Origin: Bacteroidota bacterium
GTDB lineage: Bacteria; Bacteroidota; Bacteroidia; Cytophagales; Cyclobacteriaceae
Direction: 5' to 3'
Assembly: GCA_013285945.1 (NCBI GenBank)
Contig: JABDGP010000025.1
Coordinates: 1-39,973, forward strand
Length of the DNA stretch: 39,973 nucleotides
Of this stretch, positions 32,976 to 39,973 are shown piece after piece (position 1 is the stretch's first letter; every line of letters starts with the position of its first letter). The notes beneath the pieces are model-generated. The model saw only the letters and a program-made list of their open reading frames with translations, was not told the DNA's origin and made no database searches. A program made the position numbers and the translations under genes.

Positions 32976-34409
32976 ATGTCTAAGATCAAAAGGCTTGCTG
33001 GTGAGACAGTTCTTTATGGAATGGGTAACATCGTGCCCCGCCTCCTCAACCTTCTCCTTTTTCCAGTCCATGCAGCGTTTTTTGATCCGGCAGAGTACGG
33101 GGTGTTTACTTACCTCATGTCATTTGTTGCGCTACTCAACGTAGTTTATAGCTTTGGAATGGAGACGGCGTATTTCAGGTTTGTTTCCAAGCCAGGAGCA
33201 GATCAAAAAAAAATCTTCAACCTTGCTCAGTCCGCAGTAACCGGTATTAGCACTATACTTTCGTTGACATTCATTTTATTTGCTGATTCTTTTGCCGAAT
33301 TACTGAACGCCAAAGGTCATGGAGACTATATCATTTGGCTTTCAGTTATCATGTTTATCGACAACGTGGTGAGCATTCCTTTTGCCCGGCTGCGTTTTGA
33401 GAAAAAACCCTTACGATTTGCGCTATACAGGATTTCCAATGTTGTAATACTTACGGGCCTTAATTTATACTTCTTCTATTTAGCGTTTGACCCTGCCATC
33501 GGCATCGGCTACATCTTTATCGCCAACCTGATTGCCAATAGTTTTTACATTGTCTTTTTCTTAAAAGATTTTATTCAATGGCGTCCAACCTTTGACCGGG
33601 AGGTAACTCCAACGATGGTCAGGTATGCATTCCCGATTATGATCACAGGCCTTGCGGGAATGATGAATGAATTTTTTTCACGCATTTCACTGGAACAATG
33701 GCTTCCAAAAAACTTTTATCCTGGGCGCACTTCCCAGTTTGCCGTTGGTGTATTTGGTGCTTGCTACAAATTTTCTGTGTTGATGAACCTGGCCATTCAG
33801 GCTTTTCGAATGGCTGGCGAACCTTTCTTTTTTTCGAATGCTTCTGATAAAAAGTCGCCCGAACTTTTTGCGAGAGTCAATTATTACTTCATCATTCTTT
33901 GTTGCTTTATCATGCTGGCAGTGGCCATCAACACAGACATCCTGAAATTTTTAATGAAAAAGGAATCGTATTGGGAAGGGCTGGAAATTGTACCACCACT
34001 TTTGCTGGGTTATCTTTTTCTGGGAGTGTATTACAATTTTACAGTGTGGTTTAAACTCACTGATAAAACATATTACGGAACAATTCTGGCGATAGGCGGA
34101 GCGATCTTAACGTTTATCCTGAACTGGTTCTTGATTCCGGTTGCTGGTTATTTTGGTAGTAGTTGGGCAACCGCTATTGTCTATGGCTCTATGATGATTG
34201 CCTGCTATGTGTTAGGTCAGAGGTACTACCCTATTCCATACCAAGTGCGTAGTGGAATTAGCTACATCGCAATTACTTATCTGCTAGTAATATTTGTCAA
34301 CCGGCTTTCGTTTACTACACAACTTATGGCCACGGCATTTCATCTTTTAGTAATCGGTCTGTTTGTTGTTGGTGTCTATGCAATCGAAAGAAAAGGGCTG
34401 AAAGCGTGA
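32976..34409 (+). CDS. Wzx-like polysaccharide flippase (MVF/MATE superfamily)
   Basis: The gene encodes 477 residues of an inner-membrane protein with about 12-14 transmembrane helices spread along its length. The start MSKIKRLAGETVLYGMGNIVPRLLN is the typical opening of Bacteroidota oligosaccharide flippases, and the internal YGVFTYLMSFVALLNVVYSFGMETAYFR, FPIMITGLAGMMNEFFSRISLE and the C-terminal helix pairs fit the polysaccharide-transporter family. It would flip undecaprenyl- or lipid-linked sugars across the inner membrane. The ATG is directly preceded by AGGAGG with no spacing, so this is not a useful Shine-Dalgarno. A six-codon reading frame (ATG 32963) overlaps the start and may couple translation to it. 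Confidence 0.88.
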   Translation: MSKIKRLAGETVLYGMGNIVPRLLNLLLFPVHAAFFDPAEYGVFTYLMSFVALLNVVYSFGMETAYFRFVSKPGADQKKIFNLAQSAVTGISTILSLTFILFADSFAELLNAKGHGDYIIWLSVIMFIDNVVSIPFARLRFEKKPLRFALYRISNVVILTGLNLYFFYLAFDPAIGIGYIFIANLIANSFYIVFFLKDFIQWRPTFDREVTPTMVRYAFPIMITGLAGMMNEFFSRISLEQWLPKNFYPGRTSQFAVGVFGACYKFSVLMNLAIQAFRMAGEPFFFSNASDKKSPELFARVNYYFIILCCFIMLAVAINTDILKFLMKKESYWEGLEIVPPLLLGYLFLGVYYNFTVWFKLTDKTYYGTILAIGGAILTFILNWFLIPVAGYFGSSWATAIVYGSMMIACYVLGQRYYPIPYQVRSGISYIAITYLLVIFVNRLSFTTQLMATAFHLLVIGLFVVGVYAIERKGLKA

Positions 34410-34464
34410 TTGAAAATCCCTTTGTTTTGGGGAGTTCCCGGACCAAGGCTATTCGATTTATTCC

Positions 34465-34472
34465 TACCTTTG
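34465..34472 (+). promoter_or_regulatory. -7 box TACCTTTG for the TPR gene
   Basis: An exact TAnnTTTG ends 2 bp before ATG 34474 and 14 bp before ATG 34486. It fixes the 5' end of the TPR gene well upstream of the in-frame part beginning at 34583. Confidence 0.65.
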
Positions 34473-34473
34473 C

Positions 34474-34582
34474 ATGCTCAAATCCATGAATTTGAAAAAG
34501 AAATCTATCCTGCTTTTAGCTGCGCTGTTTTTTTTTCTTTCCGCTCTTTTCCCAAAAGGAAAAAAAGAAAAGGCCCGATGTA
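34474..34582 (+). other. Signal-peptide segment of the TPR gene, in a different frame from the body
   Basis: From ATG 34474 (or 34486) the frame reads MNLKKKSILLLAALFFFL, a good signal peptide start, but ends at TGA 34612-34614. A run of nine T (34528-34536) lies in the hydrophobic core. Removing one T gives LFFFFPLFSQ followed by KEKKKRPDVVFSSARIAEAE, joining the downstream TPR frame cleanly with a typical SQ cleavage site. A second run of seven A (34560-34566) could also host the shift. Confidence 0.75.
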
Positions 34583-36241
34583 GTGTTTTCGTCAGCTCGA
34601 ATTGCCGAGGCTGAGCGAATTTTTACGGAAGGAGAAAAGTATTTCATCCTTGAAGACTACACCAAGGCTCTCTTTTATTTTCAGCAGGCGCTGGAATATA
34701 ACCCGACTAATGCGACCGTATTTTATAAAATAGCAGAGGTCTTTTTGAAGGGAAGTAAGGAAGAGGATTTAATTCGCGCTGCGCAAAATATTGAGAACGC
34801 CCTGAAGCTGGAAAGGAAAAACAAATATTTCTATCTCCTTGCTTCGCGTATTTATGCCAATCAACGGCTGTTTGACAAGTCTTCACAGGCTCTTGAAACA
34901 ATGATGAGCGAAATCAAGGGAACGGAAGAATACCTGTACGAGCTTGCTGCAATTTATTTGCAGGATAATGAGCTTGATGAAGCCTTCAAAGTTTATAACC
35001 GGGCCGAATCTTCACTTGGAATCAACGAGCTCTCATCCTTGCAGAAGCAGCGCATTCTGTTTGTAAAAGGCAAAGTCAACGAGGCAATTGCCGAAGGAGA
35101 CAAACTTATTCAGGCATATCCGGATGAAGAGCGATTTGTTTTAGCCCAAGCAGAGATTCTGGCGCAGCAAAATCAGGCCTTGCGAGGTATACCGTACCTT
35201 GAAAAATTTATTGCAGGCCACCCCGACTCTGGTAGTGCCAAGGTTTTGCTCGCAGGCCTCTATCGAGACTCGGGGCAGGAACAGAAATCGCGCGAATATG
35301 TAATGCAGATTTTTGATGATCCCCAAGTAGAGACTTCCAGTAAAGTGCTTATGCTCGGTACCTACAATGCTATTCTGTCGCAGAACAAAAGCAGAAAATT
35401 AAAAAATGTGGAGCTTGAAAATTTTGTTTTAAATCTTTTTAAAAAACTGAAAACTTATACTCCTGACGATCCGGATGTGCGCTTGGTTGGTGGTGATCTT
35501 TTCCTTGCGCTTGAAAAGAATGAAGAAGCACGGGGCGAATATCTAAGCGCAGTGAGACATGGCGCGAATAGTTTTGAAGCATGGCAGAATTTGCTCTTTT
35601 TGGAAATGCAGGCGGGGCTGGCTGACAGCGTGATTGTTCACTCGGAAGAAGCTCTTGAGCTTTTTCCTAATCAGGCGATGATCTATTATTTTAATGGCAT
35701 CGCTCATCTTCGCAAAAAAGAATATCGTGAGGCTGCCAACACACTGGAACAATCAAAGAAACTTACTGCTAACAATCTCAATTTGCAGGATGAGATCAAC
35801 AGTATGCTTGGCGATGCTTATAATGCCATGAAGGATTATGAAAAGTCTGACAAGGCTTATGAAGACGCACTGGCGGTGAACCCGAATAATGAGTATGTTC
35901 TTAATAATTACAGCTATTATCTATCAATCCGGAAAGTGAATCTGGAAAAGGCCGAAAGGATGTCAGCTCAAGTAGTAAAAAGCCATCCCGAAAATGCCTC
36001 ATACATTGACACGTATGCATGGGTGCTTTATCAAATGGGAAAATATAAAGAAGCGAAAAAAGTAATGGAGAAGGTCTTTACCTCAGAGCAAGCCAATGCC
36101 GTGCACTATGAACATTACGGTGATATATTGTACCAATTGGGCGATATTGATGAGGCCGTGGCGCAGTGGCAGAAAGCAAAATCGCTCAACGGAAACAATG
36201 AGGTACTCAATAAAAAAATATCCAATCGTAAAATTTACTAA
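34583..36241 (+). CDS. TPR repeat protein (apparent frameshift near its 5' end)
   Basis: The open frame covers 552 residues from GTG 34583; the real product probably starts at 34474 or 34486 with a signal peptide one frame away. The protein is tetratricopeptide throughout: an N-terminal set (AEAERIFTEGEKYFILEDYTKALFYFQQALEYNPTN), a middle set, and a C-terminal set (SMLGDAYNAMKDYEKSDKAYEDALAVNPNNEYVLNNYSYYL, then EHYGDILYQLGDIDEAVAQWQKAKSL). Such all-helical superhelices mediate protein contacts. With the signal peptide it would be periplasmic. It is followed by DUF4292 (29 bp) and the EnvC-like gene in a plus-strand row seen repeatedly in Bacteroidota. Confidence 0.82.
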   Translation: MFSSARIAEAERIFTEGEKYFILEDYTKALFYFQQALEYNPTNATVFYKIAEVFLKGSKEEDLIRAAQNIENALKLERKNKYFYLLASRIYANQRLFDKSSQALETMMSEIKGTEEYLYELAAIYLQDNELDEAFKVYNRAESSLGINELSSLQKQRILFVKGKVNEAIAEGDKLIQAYPDEERFVLAQAEILAQQNQALRGIPYLEKFIAGHPDSGSAKVLLAGLYRDSGQEQKSREYVMQIFDDPQVETSSKVLMLGTYNAILSQNKSRKLKNVELENFVLNLFKKLKTYTPDDPDVRLVGGDLFLALEKNEEARGEYLSAVRHGANSFEAWQNLLFLEMQAGLADSVIVHSEEALELFPNQAMIYYFNGIAHLRKKEYREAANTLEQSKKLTANNLNLQDEINSMLGDAYNAMKDYEKSDKAYEDALAVNPNNEYVLNNYSYYLSIRKVNLEKAERMSAQVVKSHPENASYIDTYAWVLYQMGKYKEAKKVMEKVFTSEQANAVHYEHYGDILYQLGDIDEAVAQWQKAKSLNGNNEVLNKKISNRKIY

Positions 36242-36270
36242 TCATTAAATTGCCCCAAAAATAGATACTA

Positions 36271-37044
36271 GTGAAGCTGTTCTTATCCCAATTTTTCGAG
36301 TGGAGAATTTCAATTTTCCTTCTTTTTCTTCAACTGATCTTTGCCGGATGCAGCCACAAAATTGCGCCTACACTTCCACCTCCACCAAAGTCGATTGATA
36401 TACAGGAAATCGATTTTGAATATATGCACGGCAAGGCTCGGCTCGTATTTCGCGACAATGCCAAAGAACGTGAAGTGAAGGCACATATACGTATTCGCAA
36501 AGACAGTGTTATTTGGATGAAACTAACTGTTATTGGCGTGCAGGGAGGCATGGCACTCATCAATAAAGACTCAATTACCATTGTTAGCAACCTCGAGAAA
36601 GAGTACTATGTTTTTGACTATAAGGAATTATCGAAGCGCTTTAACTTTAAAATCAATTACGATATTATACAAGCAGCATTATTGGGTAATCCGATCATTC
36701 CAAAACGTGAAGGTGATGAGATTGGTGACGACTCTTTTTTTAACAAACTTATTCAAGCTGAAGGCACAGTAACTATCCAGAACCTGATCAATAAAAATAC
36801 AAAAAAACTGGAGCGAGTAAACCTAACGGAATCAACTACAGGTAATGCAGTAAAAATTAATTATGGCGACTTTCAGCCCGTAGGCAACAAACTTTTTCCT
36901 TACAAGGGCACCATTGATGTGGTGTACAAAACGGTGTCGGATATTGTATATAACACAATCATTTTTGAATATACCAAAGCCGAGGTGGGTACTAAAGAGC
37001 TCCGTTTTCCTTTCAACATCCCGAAGCGGTATGATCGCAGGTAG
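36271..37044 (+). CDS. DUF4292 lipoprotein
   Basis: The gene encodes 257 residues from GTG 36271, which gives a lipoprotein signal (ISIFLLFLQLIFAGC, lipobox Cys26). The mature domain matches DUF4292: DIQEIDFEYMHGKARLVFRDN, then IRKDSVIWMKLTVIGVQGGMALINKDSITIVSNLEKEYYV (a beta-rich shell-like fold related to LolA/LolB-type lipoprotein carriers) and FPYKGTIDVVY near the end. Members are likely outer-membrane or periplasmic and may bind lipids; that role is inference. It overlaps the next gene by 14 bp, so the two are translationally coupled. Confidence 0.87.
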   Translation: MKLFLSQFFEWRISIFLLFLQLIFAGCSHKIAPTLPPPPKSIDIQEIDFEYMHGKARLVFRDNAKEREVKAHIRIRKDSVIWMKLTVIGVQGGMALINKDSITIVSNLEKEYYVFDYKELSKRFNFKINYDIIQAALLGNPIIPKREGDEIGDDSFFNKLIQAEGTVTIQNLINKNTKKLERVNLTESTTGNAVKINYGDFQPVGNKLFPYKGTIDVVYKTVSDIVYNTIIFEYTKAEVGTKELRFPFNIPKRYDRR

Positions 37045-38248
37045 GACCATCTGTATTTTCCTTTTTTCTTTTTTATCCTTGCCATTTTTTGTCTTTGCGC
37101 AAAAGAATAAAATTCAATTGCAAAAAGAGAGGCAGCAAAACATTGAGCGAATCAATGAGACGGAGAAAATTCTTGAAGAAACGACACGGGAGAAAAAAAA
37201 TTCACTAGGAGAACTTACTGCTCTCAATAAGCGAATTGAGCAACAAGAAACATTAGTCAGCTCAATTAAAAGTGAGATTGCATTGCTCGATGAAGATATA
37301 GATGAGGATAACCAGATTATAGGCAGCCTGGAAAAAGACGTGACTCAACTTAAGGAAGAATACGTTGCTATGCTATTTGCCGCGCAGAAAGCTAGTGGTA
37401 AAACCGATAAGCTCATGCTTCTTTTTTCAGCACAGTCTTTTGATCAGTTGGTGATGCGGCTCAAGTACATGGAGCAATACAGCAAGGCGCGGAAAGAACA
37501 AGCCGATGCCATTTCCAAAACGCAAATCCTGCTCGGCAAGCAGGTAAAATTGACCGAAGCAAAACGTAACGAAAAACAGCAGCTACTCAATGATGAGATT
37601 AAACAAAGCGAGCAACTCTCAGGTTTAAAACAAAAGCAGCGAACTGTGGTGCGTGGCTTGGTAAAGGAAGAAAAGCGCCTGAAGCGTGAGTTGGAAGAAA
37701 CACGGAAAGCCGTAGCAGAGCTGGACAACTTAATTGCGAAACTTATAAAAGAAGAAGCTGAGCGTGCAGCACGTGAAGCACTGGCTCGTAAAAAGAACAA
37801 ACTGAAAGAAGTTGAAAGCGCGTATGAGACAGCTGCGCTTTCCACTACTTTTGAAGAGAACCGCAGGAAATTCCCATGGCCTGTTTCGGGTTTTGTATCC
37901 CAAAAATACGGCCGACAAATGCATCCGGTTCTTAAAGGCATTGAAATACAGAATGACGGAATAAACATACAAACGAAGCAAAACGAGCCGGTGCATGCGA
38001 TATTCAATGGTGAGGTACGTACTGTCGCCTTTATCAACGGCATTGGTAATACAGTCATCATTAGCCATGGAGAGTATTTTACCGTGTATTGCGGACTGAA
38101 AGAAGTCTTCGTAAAAACCGGACAGAAGGTATCTACGGGTGAAGAAATCGGACGTGTACGGTCTTCTTCAGAAGGAATTTCAGAGCTACGTTTTCAAGTG
38201 CGGAAGAATATCGAAACCCTCGATCCGCAGCTATGGTTGAAGAATTAA
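37031..38248 (+). CDS. EnvC-like murein hydrolase activator with degenerate LytM domain
   Basis: The gene encodes 405 residues from ATG 37031, giving a signal peptide (IFLFSFLSLPFFVFAQ). A long coiled coil covers about residues 30-265. The C-terminal domain (270-405) has the M23/LytM fold pattern: FPWPVSGFVSQKYGRQMHPVLKGIE, VHAIFNGEVRTVAFINGIGNTVIISHGE, VKTGQKVSTGEEIG. All metal and catalytic positions are lost: HxxxD reads NDGIN (Asn308, Asn312), the YxHL His is Gly355, and HxH reads ELR with Arg387. That is the EnvC pattern, a non-catalytic activator of AmiA/B-type amidases during septal peptidoglycan splitting. It overlaps DUF4292 by 14 bp. Confidence 0.9.
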   Translation: MIAGRTICIFLFSFLSLPFFVFAQKNKIQLQKERQQNIERINETEKILEETTREKKNSLGELTALNKRIEQQETLVSSIKSEIALLDEDIDEDNQIIGSLEKDVTQLKEEYVAMLFAAQKASGKTDKLMLLFSAQSFDQLVMRLKYMEQYSKARKEQADAISKTQILLGKQVKLTEAKRNEKQQLLNDEIKQSEQLSGLKQKQRTVVRGLVKEEKRLKRELEETRKAVAELDNLIAKLIKEEAERAAREALARKKNKLKEVESAYETAALSTTFEENRRKFPWPVSGFVSQKYGRQMHPVLKGIEIQNDGINIQTKQNEPVHAIFNGEVRTVAFINGIGNTVIISHGEYFTVYCGLKEVFVKTGQKVSTGEEIGRVRSSSEGISELRFQVRKNIETLDPQLWLKN

Positions 38249-38338
38249 TTCAATTTGGCCCAAACTGCCGTACATCATTTACGTTGGATAATTGACAAAT
38301 TAATTCAGTAATTTTACAGACTTTAATTAACTAATACT

Positions 38339-38548
38339 ATGAACGCAATCCTGTTGTTAGGTATGCCCGGTATGGGCGAGTGGGTAGTGATCGGTTTATT
38401 CGTGCTTATTTTCTTCGGAGCGAAAAAAATACCTGAATTTGCCAAAGGACTTGGCAAAGGCATCCGCGAATTTAAAGATGCTGTAAAGGATGTGAAGAAA
38501 GAAGTGGATGATGCAGGCAAAGAAATGCCCAAGATCGACGAGAAGTAA
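38339..38548 (+). CDS. tatA: Sec-independent protein translocase TatA/E subunit
   Basis: The gene encodes 69 residues of a single-helix twin-arginine translocase component: a short N-terminus, a transmembrane helix (GEWVVIGLFVLIFFGAKKIP), a hinge FFGAKKIPEFAKGLGKG, then an amphipathic helix (IREFKDAVKDVKKEVDD) and a charged tail. This is the TatA signature including the conserved Phe-Gly after the helix. It forms the protein-conducting assembly in the inner membrane together with TatC, which is not in the window. The next gene, gatA, begins 5 bp downstream from a TTG, so expression is probably linked. Confidence 0.93.
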   Translation: MNAILLLGMPGMGEWVVIGLFVLIFFGAKKIPEFAKGLGKGIREFKDAVKDVKKEVDDAGKEMPKIDEK

Positions 38549-38553
38549 GCCGC

Positions 38554-39973
38554 TTGCAGCCGCTTAATATTCCGTATTTTCAAATCCGCCAGTTGCTTGA
38601 TCGCCGGGAATTATCCTGCGTCGATCTGGTCAGCAACCATCTCACTGTCATCAATAATAAAAAACACCTCAACGCTTTTTTGGAAGTATATTCCGAAGAA
38701 GCGTTGGCGCGTGCGGCAGAAATTGATTTAAAAATCAAAGACGGCAAAGGCGGTAAACTGGCGGGCTTGGTTGTAGGTCTGAAGGACGTGCTTTGTTACA
38801 AAGACCATCGGGCTCATGCCGGCAGCAAAATTCTGGATGGTTTTATTTCGCAATACAATGGTACAGCAGTACAGCGTCTTATAGATGAAGATGCCATCAT
38901 CATCGGCCGACAAAATTGTGATGAATTTGGGATGGGCTCTTCCAATGAGAACTCGGCATTTGGTTCAGTCTTAAATGATATTGATAATACACGAGTGCCT
39001 GGAGGATCTTCAGGTGGTTCGGCAGTAGCAGTGCAAACAGGCATGTGTCAGGTTTCACTGGGCTCCGATACCGGTGGTTCTGTACGGCAGCCCGCAGCGT
39101 TTTGCGGAATTGCAGGACTGAAGCCAACCTACTCCCGCATATCTCGTCACGGACTAATTGCCTACGGATCTTCATTTGACTGTATCGGTATTTTTTCCAA
39201 GTGCATTGAAGACATAGCGCTGGTGCTGGAAGTGATTTCTGGTGCTGATGATTTTGACAGTACGGTATCCCGAAAACAGGTGCCGGCATATTCACAGGAG
39301 CTAACTGGTAAACCTTCGAAATATAGAATCGCATACTTGCGAGACGCGTTGGGAAATAAAGCACTTCAACCGGAAATTAAGGAAGCTATCACATTGAAAA
39401 TTGATCAATTGAAATCGGCAGGTCATAGGGTAGAGGCTTTCGATTTTCCATTGAACGAATATATGCTACCTACCTATTATATTTTGGCAACAGCCGAAGC
39501 GAGCTCGAACTTGTCGCGCTACGATGGTGTACGCTATGGTTACCGCAGCCCCGCTACAAAGGATTTAACTTCTATGTATAGCAGGACTCGAAAGGAAGGG
39601 TTTGGCAGAGAGGTGCAGCGGCGGATTTTGCTCGGCACATTTGTACTTTGTGCAAGTTATTATGATGCGTACTATACGAAGGCTCAAAAAGTTCGCACGC
39701 TTATCCGTAAGGAGATAAAAAAGATCTTTGAGGACTATGATTTTATACTGATGCCAACAACGCCAACTACAGCGTTTGAGTTAGGCAAGCATCCGGATAA
39801 TCCAGTTGAGTTGTATCTTGCAGACTTATTTTCCGTTCAAGCTAATGTAGCGGGCATTCCTGCTATCTCGATTCCTTGTGGAAAAGACCAACAGGGGTTA
39901 CCTATTGGGCTTCAATTGATGGCGGATGATTTTGAGGAGAGTAAATTACTACAGTGTTCTAAAGCAGTTTTGG
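38554..39973 (+). CDS. gatA: Glutamyl/aspartyl-tRNA amidotransferase subunit A, N-terminal 473 residues (3' end outside window)
   Basis: This is an amidase-signature subunit of GatCAB, which converts misacylated Glu-tRNA-Gln and Asp-tRNA-Asn to Gln-tRNA and Asn-tRNA. The frame is open from 38512 and has no ATG or GTG before the conserved N-terminus; TTG 38554 is the only sensible start (LQPLNIPYFQIRQLLDRRE, SCVDLV). The catalytic triad is intact: Lys77 (GLKDV), cis-Ser152 (PGGSSGGSA) and nucleophile Ser176 (DTGGSVRQPA). YILATAEASSNLSRYDGVRYG and the late GLPIGLQLM are also typical. It is nearly complete, with only a few C-terminal residues missing. Confidence 0.95.
   Translation, partial: MQPLNIPYFQIRQLLDRRELSCVDLVSNHLTVINNKKHLNAFLEVYSEEALARAAEIDLKIKDGKGGKLAGLVVGLKDVLCYKDHRAHAGSKILDGFISQYNGTAVQRLIDEDAIIIGRQNCDEFGMGSSNENSAFGSVLNDIDNTRVPGGSSGGSAVAVQTGMCQVSLGSDTGGSVRQPAAFCGIAGLKPTYSRISRHGLIAYGSSFDCIGIFSKCIEDIALVLEVISGADDFDSTVSRKQVPAYSQELTGKPSKYRIAYLRDALGNKALQPEIKEAITLKIDQLKSAGHRVEAFDFPLNEYMLPTYYILATAEASSNLSRYDGVRYGYRSPATKDLTSMYSRTRKEGFGREVQRRILLGTFVLCASYYDAYYTKAQKVRTLIRKEIKKIFEDYDFILMPTTPTTAFELGKHPDNPVELYLADLFSVQANVAGIPAISIPCGKDQQGLPIGLQLMADDFEESKLLQCSKAVL

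Noticed and set aside
32963..32983. AGGAGG and a six-codon frame at the flippase start
   Set aside because: The Shine-Dalgarno-like run touches the ATG, so the spacing is wrong, and the six-codon frame is too short to support as a gene. It is mentioned only in the flippase entry.
37444..38061. 205-residue reverse-strand open frame in the EnvC-like gene
   Set aside because: It is a Ser/Cys/Phe-rich complement of a Lys/Glu coiled coil, without a start context or domain.
1..39973. CRISPR array, prophage, insertion sequence or defence island
   Set aside because: No spaced direct repeats, transposase, integrase or phage structural genes are visible; all genes fit core or lineage-typical functions.

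Overview
The window is chromosomal DNA from a member of the Bacteroidota, most likely order Cytophagales (a Cyclobacteriaceae/Fulvivirgaceae-like lineage). The evidence is family content typical of that phylum: DUF1573, DUF4292 and DUF1080 proteins, a pheT / coiled-coil / zapA / rny cluster, and an RprXY-like two-component pair. Signal peptides often end in AQ or SQ, almost no gene has a Shine-Dalgarno sequence, and several genes carry the Bacteroidota -7 box TAnnTTTG just upstream. I see no tRNA, rRNA, CRISPR array, prophage, insertion sequence or integrase. This is mostly ordinary core genome, densely packed, with one gene-free stretch above 300 bp (31526-31867).

Layout. 1-9990 is on the plus strand: the end of prmA, a very large exported protein of unknown function (504-5189), gpmI with a coupled lipoprotein, an exported MORN-like protein, an exported M20 amidohydrolase and a DUF4260 membrane protein. 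9994-16180 is on the minus strand: a tiny membrane protein, an exported sphingomyelinase-like phosphodiesterase, then pheT, a coiled-coil gene, zapA and rny, closed by a good terminator. 16283-18499 (plus) is a PQQ-dependent dehydrogenase lipoprotein with a built-in cytochrome c domain. 18515-21385 (minus) is a histidine kinase / response regulator pair followed by an exported rhodanese. DUF1573 (21549-21965, plus) is divergent from the kinase. 22032-26270 (minus) runs glmM, cysteine desulfurase, DUF2520 protein, DUF1080 protein. mazG and a thioesterase (plus), an exported small protein plus exported RidA (minus), tag (plus) and recQ (minus) follow.

31868-39973 (plus) is mainly envelope-related: a mannose-1-phosphate guanylyltransferase, a Wzx-like flippase, a TPR protein, a DUF4292 lipoprotein, an EnvC-like protein with a dead LytM domain, TatA and the start of gatA. 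The first two make and move surface glycan precursors. The TPR / DUF4292 / EnvC trio is a recurrent Bacteroidota envelope cluster.

The most noteworthy observations are: (i) the TPR gene has its promoter and signal peptide in a different frame from its body, with a T9 run exactly where the frames must join; (ii) four ATCGT half-sites lie in 54 bp in front of the sphingomyelinase gene; (iii) divergent TACCTTTG boxes form an inverted repeat between the two-component system and DUF1573; (iv) the 1561-residue exported protein matches no family I know; (v) the EnvC-like protein has lost every zinc and catalytic position. I do not see a clearly new multi-gene defence or mobile system here.
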